Source: Desulfofustis sp. (GTDB taxonomy: Bacteria > Desulfobacterota > Desulfobulbia > Desulfobulbales > Desulfocapsaceae). From it: a stretch of 6,088 bases of DNA. This document shows positions 1 to 5,932 of this stretch, in pieces. The notes beneath the pieces were generated by a model that worked only from the letters and a program-made list of their open reading frames with translations, was not told where the DNA came from and ran no database searches. The DNA is taken from assembly GCA_029287755.1 (NCBI GenBank), contig JARFQM010000155.1:1-6088 (forward strand). Reading direction: 5' to 3'. Position 1 is the first letter of the stretch; each line of letters starts with the position of its first letter. Made by a program: the position numbers and the translations under genes.

Positions 1-211
1 GGCTACTCCTCTGCAGTATCCTCAAATACCCTGGACAATCGGGCTGATCCTCTTCTTCCTGCTCGCTCTCTATAATCTGTTTAGTTCCACCTGGCTGCTG
101 CTCTCCGGCCGCTGGGATGAACTGCGGGTTCTTTTTCAGCCGAAGGGATCGGCTGATGAAGTAAAAGAGGAGTTGCAGGACCTGGCTCAGCGTGAGACGA
201 GGGGGGAGTAG
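1..211 (+). CDS. TRAP transporter small permease (DctQ-type), C-terminal part only
   Basis: The reading frame is open from base 2 to the TAG at 209-211, giving the last 69 residues; the start lies upstream of the window. The visible part has one strongly hydrophobic segment (from about IPWTIGLILFFLLALYNLF), taken as the last of the four helices of a DctQ subunit. A charged cytoplasmic tail follows (KGSADEVKEELQDLAQRE). DctQ is the small membrane subunit of tripartite ATP-independent periplasmic transporters and pairs with DctM in the inner membrane. The sequence alone is not diagnostic, because this family is poorly conserved. The call rests on the helix plus tail and on its position two bases upstream of a clear DctM gene, the standard dctQ-dctM order. 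The solute-binding protein (DctP) is not in the window and may lie further upstream. Confidence 0.75.
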   Translation, partial: ATPLQYPQIPWTIGLILFFLLALYNLFSSTWLLLSGRWDELRVLFQPKGSADEVKEELQDLAQRETRGE

Positions 212-213
212 AG

Positions 214-1509
214 ATGCCGGTTACCGACATTCTGATATTCTTTCTGGCAGGTTTGACCCTACTGTTTTTAGGAATCCCCATTTCTCCGGTAATGGCAATA
301 ATTGGTCTTACCGGTGGCCTTTTAGCGTTTGGTTTGCCGTTTATGAACTCCATTGGCAACGTGGTCTGGGGGGTCCATAACTCGTTTATTCTCACCGCGG
401 TACCGCTGTTTATCCTGATGGGCGAAATCCTGCTTCGCTCGGGTGTGGCCGATCGCATGTACGAGTCACTGGCCAAATGGATGAACTGGTTGCCCGGCAA
501 TTTGCTGCACACCAACATCGGCTGCTGCGCCTTATTCTCGGCCACCACAGGGTCATCAGTTGCCTGCGCGGCAACGGTGGGAACGGTGGCACTGCCAGCC
601 CTGAGCGAGCGAGGTTTTTCCAAGAAGTTATCGCTGGGGTCCCTGGCCGCCGGCGGCACGATGGGAATTCTCATTCCCCCAAGCATCGCTCTGATCATTT
701 ACGGCAGCCTTACCAATAATTCTATAAGTCAGTTATTTGTGGCCGGCGTGATCCCGGGCATTGCCCTGACCTTTGCATTTATTGCCTACCTTATGTTTGC
801 CAGTGTGTATGTCGGCAAAACCGGTACTGTTTCAGTTTCTTGGCCAGAAAGGATCAGGGCGCTGCCGGCGATGATACCGCCTCTGGTGATCTTTTTCATC
901 GTCATGGGCTCAATCTACTTCGGACTGGCAACGCCAACCGAATCGGCGGCCCTGGGCATCATGGCTTCCCTGTTTTTTGCCTGGCGCAGCGGCCGGCTTA
1001 CACTGGAAATGCTTCACAAGAGTTTTGTTAATACCGCCCAGCTCACCGGTATGATAATCCTCATTATTACCGCAGCGTTCATTCTGAACCTTACGCTCAG
1101 TCTTCTTGGAATTGCCGAGATGCTCACCCAGCAGGTGATGAGTCTGGATTTGACGTTCACTCAACTCACCCTGGTAATGATTGCGTTCTATATAGTGCTG
1201 GGTATGTTTCTCGACGTGTTGTCGATCCAGGTAGCAACCATTCCCATAGCCTACCCAATCATGACGGCAGCTGGCGCCGATCCTATTTGGTTCGGCATAT
1301 TCATTGTCCTGATGAGTGAAGTGGCGATGATTACCCCGCCGATGGGAATGAACCTGTTTGTCATCCAGGGAGTGCGCCAGGACAAGGGACCGCTGTCTGA
1401 TGTTATTTGGGGAGCAATGCCCTTTGCTCTGATAATGCTTGCCTTTACCGTGATGCTGATATTCTTCCCGGATCTCGTTACCTGGCTGCCTTCGAAAATG
1501 AAAGGATAA
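214..1509 (+). CDS. TRAP transporter large permease (DctM-type)
   Basis: This 431-residue protein has the normal length for the family and is almost entirely hydrophobic, consistent with the usual 11-12 or more membrane helices. Family landmarks are visible: AVPLFILMGEILLRSGVAD at about residues 62-80, the small-residue stretch ATTGSSVACAATVG at 110-123, GILIPPSIALIIYG at 151-164, and the late ITPPMGMNLFVIQG at 373-386. DctM is the Na+-coupled transport subunit that takes substrate from a periplasmic binding protein. The start is well supported: a purine-rich GGGGGGAG at 201-208 lies five bases before the ATG, and the gene begins two bases after the upstream stop. The substrate cannot be read from this subunit. 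Its linkage to the oxamate carbamoyltransferase genes suggests a small carboxylate or ureide from purine breakdown, which is inference. Confidence 0.95.
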   Translation: MPVTDILIFFLAGLTLLFLGIPISPVMAIIGLTGGLLAFGLPFMNSIGNVVWGVHNSFILTAVPLFILMGEILLRSGVADRMYESLAKWMNWLPGNLLHTNIGCCALFSATTGSSVACAATVGTVALPALSERGFSKKLSLGSLAAGGTMGILIPPSIALIIYGSLTNNSISQLFVAGVIPGIALTFAFIAYLMFASVYVGKTGTVSVSWPERIRALPAMIPPLVIFFIVMGSIYFGLATPTESAALGIMASLFFAWRSGRLTLEMLHKSFVNTAQLTGMIILIITAAFILNLTLSLLGIAEMLTQQVMSLDLTFTQLTLVMIAFYIVLGMFLDVLSIQVATIPIAYPIMTAAGADPIWFGIFIVLMSEVAMITPPMGMNLFVIQGVRQDKGPLSDVIWGAMPFALIMLAFTVMLIFFPDLVTWLPSKMKG

Positions 1510-1511
1510 CC

Positions 1512-1714
1512 ATGAGCAGCAGTAATCATTACAAGGCGTCGGACAAGCGCCTCGTTGCTCTTGGCGGGAATGCAATCCACCCCGAAGGAATACGAGGCAC
1601 CGGACAAGAGCAGTTCGACATTGCCTCCGAAGCGGCAAAAACGCAACCATCGCACATCTCGGGCAGGCCCACGGGGCGCTGCTGGGGAATACGGGCAGCC
1701 GAATTTCGCATTGA
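1512..1714 (+). pseudogene. Carbamate kinase remnant with internal deletion
   Basis: The ATG at 1512 follows the dctM stop by two bases, with AAAGGA (1501-1506) as ribosome binding site. The frame reads RLVALGGNAIHPEG, then GTGQEQFDIASEAAK, which is the N-terminus of carbamate kinase including its nucleotide-binding GGNA motif. After about base 1640 this frame loses family resemblance. A different frame (1634-1714) then reads GKNATIAHLGQAHGALLG followed by NTGSRISH and a TGA. This aligns without gaps to the usual C-terminus of the family (GK-A-I--L--A--AL-G-AG-RI). A normal enzyme has about 310 residues, so roughly 700 bases of the middle are missing, with the junction near 1631-1645, and the two ends are out of frame. 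Carbamate kinase makes ATP from carbamoyl phosphate and ADP, and E. coli AllK (YbcF) serves the oxamate carbamoyltransferase pathway. The first frame could still yield a peptide of about 70 residues ending at the TAG at 1722-1724, but it would not be an enzyme. Confidence 0.85.
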
Positions 1715-1716
1715 TC

Positions 1717-1721
1717 AGAGG
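1717..1721 (+). promoter_or_regulatory. Probable ribosome binding site deciding the GTG start of the DUF2877 gene
   Basis: AGAGG lies four bases before the GTG at 1726 and just after the TGA (1712-1714) that ended the ancestral carbamate kinase. This spacing fits an operon in which the kinase was followed about 11 bases later by the DUF2877 gene, and it argues against the ATG starts further upstream. Confidence 0.55.
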
Positions 1722-1725
1722 TAGA

Positions 1726-2706
1726 GTGAATTTCGAAAGCAACAAAGACGTTTTTTCTGCCGACTCAATCGGAGAATTGGCACTTCAGCGGATAAGGCTC
1801 TCGAGACGCTGGCGCATTATTGGTGTCTACCGATGCTGTTTCTATTGCCTGGACGATTCGGGAGAGATCCTCTGCATAGGGTCCGACCGAGTAGAACGGG
1901 GCCCCTTTACTATTAATAGCCCATCAATTGGTGGTCTGCTGGAAACCGGTATATCAGCCGGAGCCGTTCTCAACTCTGACGACAGTTGCCTCCATTTCAG
2001 GGATTTTTCCTGCTGCATTGATGTGGGTGGGGCCGAGATCTGGGATGCGGCTTTCCCGGTTTGCCCCGAACCCTTGACCAGCCTGGAAAGTGATGTTGAT
2101 GTGTTAATTTCGCTTGCCCGGCGTCACGCGCCACTAGAAAGTCTGGGCCAGCTGATCCCCAGAACGTTCAAAGAAGCTTCCCGGAGTTCCACGGCAATCC
2201 CACTCTTGTCAGAACTTCTGCATGAAAGGGTGTGGGAATCAATAAAGTGCATCTGTCAGGATATTGAGGACAAAAGTCAGGAGGACAGCACAGCAGTGCT
2301 GGCGAATCACCTGACCAGTTTGATCGGAGCCGGTTACGGCCTGACCCCGTCGGGGGATGATTTTTGTTGTGGGGTAATCCTCGGGATAGCGAGAATGCAG
2401 AACCGTCGGGCAGCCGAAAGTCTGGCGATGGCTTTAAACGCAGCAGCCGAAGAAAGAACCACCACTCTCAGCCGCGCATTTTTTAGATCTCTGGCCGAAG
2501 CCAGAGTGTCGGAGACGCAAGACAGGCTGCTGAGCAATTTTGGCAACTCCGGGGTGGCCGATATACGGCCAATCCTGCTCAGAGCAGCAAGCCATGGCTC
2601 TACTTCCGGTTGGGATATGCTTGCGGGATGGGCCTTTGGCGTCGAGCTCTTCAGACAAAGATCGTTAACAGGTAAGGCAGCCTATGAAAAAGGGTGTGTA
2701 TGCTGA
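1726..2706 (+). CDS. allH: DUF2877 protein, AllH (YlbF)-type oxamate carbamoyltransferase subunit
   Basis: From the GTG start this is a 326-residue soluble protein without signal peptide. The DUF2877 signature GAGYGLTPSGDDF is at residues 201-213, and the second conserved segment, HGSTSGWDML, is at 290-299 close to the C-terminus. In E. coli the DUF2877 protein AllH, with AllF and AllG, forms oxamic transcarbamylase, which phosphorolyses oxalurate to oxamate and carbamoyl phosphate. All three families occur in this cluster. The frame stays open upstream to an ATG at 1555, which would give 383 residues. That extra region overlaps the carbamate kinase remnant in another frame, is of low-complexity K/R/P/S character, and contains no family sequence, so the GTG at 1726 with its AGAGG is preferred; an in-frame TTG at 1711 is a weaker alternative. 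The gene looks intact although the genes on both sides are decayed. Confidence 0.85.
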   Translation: MNFESNKDVFSADSIGELALQRIRLSRRWRIIGVYRCCFYCLDDSGEILCIGSDRVERGPFTINSPSIGGLLETGISAGAVLNSDDSCLHFRDFSCCIDVGGAEIWDAAFPVCPEPLTSLESDVDVLISLARRHAPLESLGQLIPRTFKEASRSSTAIPLLSELLHERVWESIKCICQDIEDKSQEDSTAVLANHLTSLIGAGYGLTPSGDDFCCGVILGIARMQNRRAAESLAMALNAAAEERTTTLSRAFFRSLAEARVSETQDRLLSNFGNSGVADIRPILLRAASHGSTSGWDMLAGWAFGVELFRQRSLTGKAAYEKGCVC

Positions 2707-2892
2707 GCGGCAGGTTTTTTCACCAGGCGCATTTTGAGTGCACTTTCCTCTTTTATGACCCAGTCGCCGGGGGACCTGGTGATAACCGTTACAGCGTGTG
2801 GTATAGGGCCGCTAAAAGCGGGAGATGAGTTAGGGGTGGAAGTAAAAGATATAGGGCGACTTAGTAACCCGGTGCACAATGACACGCCGTAA
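2684..2892 (+). pseudogene. Fumarylacetoacetate hydrolase (FAH)-family remnant, mainly C-terminus, frameshifted
   Basis: The frame ending at the TAA 2890-2892 reads RILSALSSFMTQSPGDLVIT, then GIGPLKAGDELGVEVKDIGR and LSNPV. This is the characteristic C-terminal end of FAH-family hydrolases (consensus FMTL-PGD-I-TGTPAGVGPLKPGD-VEVEI-GIG-L-NPV). The usual TGTPAG is changed to TVTACG. Just upstream the preceding family residues (RQVFSPG) are in the next frame. A single missing base near 2726-2730 would join them into FSPGRILSALSSFMT, which has the spacing seen in intact members. An ATG at 2684 with AAGG (2674-2677) six bases before it lies in the upstream frame and may be the original start, overlapping the end of the DUF2877 gene. 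As it stands, that frame stops after 17 codons at 2737. A full FAH protein has roughly 250-300 residues, so most of the gene, including the metal-binding core, is gone. The FAH fold hydrolyses or decarboxylates many 2-oxo compounds, so the former substrate cannot be stated. Confidence 0.8.
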
Positions 2893-2913
2893 TTAATCGA
2901 AATGGATGTAAGC

Positions 2914-4455
2914 ATGTTCACTGCTACGACAATAGAAAATTCAAGTTATCATGACTCCGTGGTACTCATGCGAGTGGCGAGTCAGTTAAAAAAGCGCACG
3001 GGCGTGTCTGAAGTAGCTCTGTTCATGGGTACCCAGGGCAATCATGAATTACTGAATCAGGTCGGCCTTACGACTCCGGAGAGTCAGGGGGCAGGGCCTG
3101 AAGACCTGATCATTATTGTCAAGGCTGAGTCGGAAAAGCTCGCTGAGGCGATTACCTCACAAGCTGTCCAGATGCTTGCCTCCCGCCGGGATGAGGTCCA
3201 GGCCACCCTGGAATATCGACCCCGAACTCTTGAGCGGGCCTTGGAATACCTTCCGCGCGCCTCTCTTGCATCGATTTCTATCCCTGGTGAGTATGCCGCC
3301 AGGGAAGCATCACGCTGCCTCGACCGGAACCTCAACATCTTCCTTTTCAGCGACAATGTATTGCTTAAAGATGAACTGAAATTGAAAATGAAGGCTCTAG
3401 ACAGGGGGTTGCTCTGCATGGGACCGGACTGCGGTACGGCCAGTATCGGCGGAGTGGGGCTCGGATTTACCAATCGGGTCAGCAGGGGAAGGGTCGGCTG
3501 CGTGGCCGCCTCCGGTACCGGCCTGCAGGCTGTCATGTGTCGGATTGATCAGCTCGGCGAGGGCGTGTCGCATGCAATCGGCGTCGGGGGTAGAGATCTG
3601 AGCCAAGAGGTTGGTGGATTAATGAGCCGTTATGCACTGCAGCTGCTCGATGAAGATCCATCGACGGAAATCATTGTCCTGCTCTCCAAAGCGCCTCACC
3701 CTGAAGTACGTGAGCGGTTGAGCGAGACCATTAAAAAATTACAGACCACGGTGATAGTTTACTTCCAGGGCGAGAGGACATTCTCCGTCGGAGAAGACCA
3801 GGCTGAGACTCTGGACGGTGTGGCAGAGCTGGCGGTCAGTTACCTGCAAAATAAACCGTACCACCCCGTGTCGTTCGGAGATCCGGGTCAGGTTAAGGAA
3901 CTTCTCGAGCGTATGGGAGGCACCGCAGAAGGGCAACGCATCGTTGGTCTCTACGCGGGCGGAACGCTGGCTAAGGAGGCTCAATTGCTCATTCAGGATC
4001 TGGCAGGTAAGGTATCAAGTGATGTCGATGACGGGCACAATCACCTGGTGGTCGATCTGGGTGAAGACAAATATACCGTCGGTAAACCGCACCCTATGAT
4101 AGCACCGGAAAACCGCACAGACATGCTGTTATCCCTGGCCGCCAATGAAAAGCTTGGAAATTGCGGAGTTCTGCTTTTTGATCTGGTGCTCGGTAATGGT
4201 TCTCATCTTGATCCAGCTACTGAACTGGTTTCAGGTCTCGAGGTGCTCAATGAAAGATATGGTATCTCCTTACCGGTTGTGGCGGCCGTGATTGGTACCG
4301 AGAAGGATCGCCAGTCAATTAATGAGCAGATAGAGCGTTTAAGGGAATATGGCGCTGCTGTCTTTGTCAAGAACAGTGAATCTGCCAGGTTTTCAGCCAT
4401 CCTGACTGACCCTGCCAAACATGCCAGCCTGCTGGAGGTGTCTGATGAGCTCTAA
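2914..4455 (+). CDS. fdrA: FdrA/AllF, acyl-CoA synthetase-like subunit of oxamate carbamoyltransferase
   Basis: This 513-residue cytoplasmic protein belongs to the FdrA family, which shares the succinyl-CoA ligase alpha-subunit fold. The N-terminal SYHDSVVLM and EVALFMGTQGNHELL (residues about 11-48) are typical. The Rossmann/ligase region has MGPDCGTA (169-176), AASGTGLQ (198-205, the loop matching the phosphohistidine-loop area of the ligases) and AIGVGGRDLSQEVGG (221-235). The C-terminal half has VGLYAGGTLAKEA, VDLGEDKYTVGKPHPMI (380-396) and LLFDLVLGNGSHLDPA (420-435). In E. coli this protein is AllF, part of oxamic transcarbamylase with AllG and AllH. The ATG at 2914 is preferred because a GGA at 2905-2907 precedes it and the N-terminus then has the usual length; an in-frame ATG at 2902 has no ribosome binding site. 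E. coli FdrA is about 555 residues, and the ~40-residue shortfall may correspond to the small gene that follows. Confidence 0.92.
   Translation: MFTATTIENSSYHDSVVLMRVASQLKKRTGVSEVALFMGTQGNHELLNQVGLTTPESQGAGPEDLIIIVKAESEKLAEAITSQAVQMLASRRDEVQATLEYRPRTLERALEYLPRASLASISIPGEYAAREASRCLDRNLNIFLFSDNVLLKDELKLKMKALDRGLLCMGPDCGTASIGGVGLGFTNRVSRGRVGCVAASGTGLQAVMCRIDQLGEGVSHAIGVGGRDLSQEVGGLMSRYALQLLDEDPSTEIIVLLSKAPHPEVRERLSETIKKLQTTVIVYFQGERTFSVGEDQAETLDGVAELAVSYLQNKPYHPVSFGDPGQVKELLERMGGTAEGQRIVGLYAGGTLAKEAQLLIQDLAGKVSSDVDDGHNHLVVDLGEDKYTVGKPHPMIAPENRTDMLLSLAANEKLGNCGVLLFDLVLGNGSHLDPATELVSGLEVLNERYGISLPVVAAVIGTEKDRQSINEQIERLREYGAAVFVKNSESARFSAILTDPAKHASLLEVSDEL
4434..4438 (+). promoter_or_regulatory. 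Strong internal ribosome binding site for the small downstream gene
   Basis: A perfect GGAGG lies inside the last codons of fdrA, six bases before the ATG at 4445. Together with the 11-base overlap of the two genes it indicates translational coupling, and it supports the small gene as a real separate product. Confidence 0.75.
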
Positions 4456-4642
4456 ACGAACGGTCCTTGGTCGAGAAATCCGGGTAATCAACATCGGAAT
4501 AGAGCGTTTTTCAGAAGACCTGAAAGAAGCCAATGTGCCGGTAATCCAGATGGACTGGCGTCCCCCGGCGGGGGGCGACAGAAAATTGATCGAATTGCTG
4601 GACAGCCTTAATGAGGAATCCGGCCCTGATGTAAGTGAATAG
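4445..4642 (+). CDS. Small DWRPPAGGD protein, probable split-off domain of the oxamate carbamoyltransferase
   Basis: This 65-residue protein starts inside the fdrA end (11-base overlap) with a strong GGAGG. It reads VINIGIERFSEDL, VPVIQMDWRPPAGGD (31-45) and then LIELLD, with a polar tail. The pattern of N-(I/V)-G-L--F---L--Q----V-VDWRPPAGG is one I associate with FdrA and DUF1116 proteins, where it sits at the end of the former or the start of the latter; I recall this and have not checked it. Here it is an independent gene between them, in a different frame from DUF1116 and 28 bases upstream of it. It is likely a small structural or active-site piece of the same enzyme. No signal peptide or membrane segment is present. 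Function is inferred only from motif and position, but the motif, ribosome binding site and tight packing make it a confident gene. Confidence 0.85.
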   Translation: MSSKRTVLGREIRVINIGIERFSEDLKEANVPVIQMDWRPPAGGDRKLIELLDSLNEESGPDVSE

Positions 4643-4670
4643 GTGAACCCCTGCCATTTAAGAGTCGTCT

Positions 4671-5909
4671 ATGAAAATTGAAGAAGCTAATCAACTCTGT
4701 CTCGAGAAAATTCAATCCAGCACCGCCATCTGGACCGATATAAAACCGGCTAGGGAGGTTGTTCCCGGAATGGATGATTACACCGTCCTGCATGCAGGTC
4801 CGCCGGTAGCCTGGGACAAAATGTGCGGACCGATGCGCGGCTCAATCACCGGGGCCTGCATTTTCGAGGGCTGGGCCAACACTCCGGAAGAAGTCGAGAA
4901 AATCGCTACGAGCGGTAAACTGATTTTCGATTCAAGCCATCATCACCACGCTATTGGCCCGATGTCCGGCATCATTACCCCGTCCATGGAGGTTTCGGTC
5001 GTAACCAATGATGTTCACCACCTGGAAACCTATGCAACCCTTTATATGGGTATCGGCAAGGTGCTCAGACATGGCGCATTCGACGACGAAGTAATGGCAA
5101 AACTTCGATGGATGAACCAGGAACTCGCTCCCCTCCTAAAAAAAACGCTGGCCGAGGCTGGCGGTGTCGATCTTAAAAGTATTGTGGCGCAGGCGCTGCA
5201 GATGGGCGATGAACTGCACAACAGGAATAGGGCCAGCAACGCGCTGCTGCTCAACAGTCTCGTCCAGCATATGATCAAGGTAGGTCCCCAGGGCCTGGTG
5301 ATTAAAGCCATTGATTTCATAGATAAGGCGGGGCATTTCATTCTTAACGCCGTCATGGCCGGATCCAAAGGGATGCTCGATGCCGGCGCCCATATTGAGA
5401 ACTCCACCATCGTTAGCGCCATTGCCCGCAACGGTTACGAAACCGGTATTCGCGTCAGCGGTTTGGGCGATCAGTGGTTTACAGCACCTGCACCGATGAT
5501 CGAGGGAGTATATTTCCCAGGCTTCGGGCCGCAAGATGCAAACCCCGACATGGGGGATTCTGCCATAACCGAAACCATTGGCCTCGGATCATTTGCAATG
5601 GCAGGGGCGCCTGCCGTAGTTGAGTATATTGGTGGCACGGCGCAGTTCGCCATGGAGACGTCCCTGAAGATGTATGAGATCACAGCTGGCGAGCACCAAA
5701 CCTATAAAATCCCGCCCCTTAACTTCCGGGGCACTCCACTGGGAATTGATATTCGCAAGGTGGTCGAAACAGGAATCACCCCCGTGATAAATACAGGAAT
5801 TGCTTGCCGCCGTCCCGGCGTAGGGCAGATTGGAGCCGGTCTTACCGCGGCCCCGATGGAGTGTTTCAGCAAAGCGCTCGAAGCTTTTGTAAGACAACGA
5901 GTCAAGTAA
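4671..5909 (+). CDS. allG: DUF1116 protein, AllG (YlbE)-type oxamate carbamoyltransferase subunit
   Basis: At 412 residues it is close to E. coli YlbE (about 419) and appears complete. Conserved DUF1116 features are in order: AREVVPGMDD (28-37), HAGPPVAWDKMCGPMRGS near 41-58, the histidine run SSHHHHAIGPMSG (88-100), MGDELHNRNRA (178-188), RNGYETGIRVSGLGDQWFTA (253-272), MGDSAITETIGLGSFAMAGA (294-313), and INTGIACRRPGVGQIGAGL (373-391). In E. coli the family member AllG is part of the oxalurate/oxamate carbamoyl transfer enzyme with AllF and AllH. The histidine run and the glycine-rich loops are family features and likely lie at the active site; that placement is inference. The start ATG at 4671 has only a weak AAGAG six bases upstream, and the gene follows the small DWRPPAGGD gene by 28 bases. 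No signal peptide is present, so it acts in the cytoplasm. Confidence 0.92.
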   Translation: MKIEEANQLCLEKIQSSTAIWTDIKPAREVVPGMDDYTVLHAGPPVAWDKMCGPMRGSITGACIFEGWANTPEEVEKIATSGKLIFDSSHHHHAIGPMSGIITPSMEVSVVTNDVHHLETYATLYMGIGKVLRHGAFDDEVMAKLRWMNQELAPLLKKTLAEAGGVDLKSIVAQALQMGDELHNRNRASNALLLNSLVQHMIKVGPQGLVIKAIDFIDKAGHFILNAVMAGSKGMLDAGAHIENSTIVSAIARNGYETGIRVSGLGDQWFTAPAPMIEGVYFPGFGPQDANPDMGDSAITETIGLGSFAMAGAPAVVEYIGGTAQFAMETSLKMYEITAGEHQTYKIPPLNFRGTPLGIDIRKVVETGITPVINTGIACRRPGVGQIGAGLTAAPMECFSKALEAFVRQRVK

Positions 5910-5932
5910 ATGTTAATAGCGAGGATTACCCA

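Noticed and set aside
569..588. Near-direct repeat of AACGGTGG in dctM
   Set aside because: It encodes part of the conserved alanine/glycine-rich stretch of the permease and is explained by codon use.
81..698. Minus-strand open frame of 205 codons near the window start
   Set aside because: It is antisense to dctQ and dctM, with a proline/arginine-rich translation typical of a shadow frame.
910..1650. Long open frame of 246 codons on the minus strand opposite dctM
   Set aside because: It lies antisense to a clear family-matching gene, its translation is rich in H, Q, R and N with no recognisable domain, and it is a shadow of the coding strand.
1251..1745. Minus-strand open frame of 164 codons across the kinase remnant
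   Set aside because: It overlaps the dctM end and the remnant, whose plus-strand frames match known families; the minus-strand product has no recognisable motif.
2713..2724. Possible hairpin GGT-TTTTTC-ACC between allH and the FAH remnant, considered as a terminator
   Set aside because: The stem is only three base pairs with no GC-rich arm or following T run, and it lies within the FAH-like reading frame.
3084..3536. Minus-strand open frame of 150 codons inside fdrA
   Set aside because: It lies opposite the conserved fdrA core; its serine/arginine-rich translation has no family resemblance.
4938..4949. Run of four histidines in the DUF1116 protein, suggestive of a tag
   Set aside because: The surrounding SSHHHHAIGPMSG matches what I know as a conserved family segment, so it is natural sequence.
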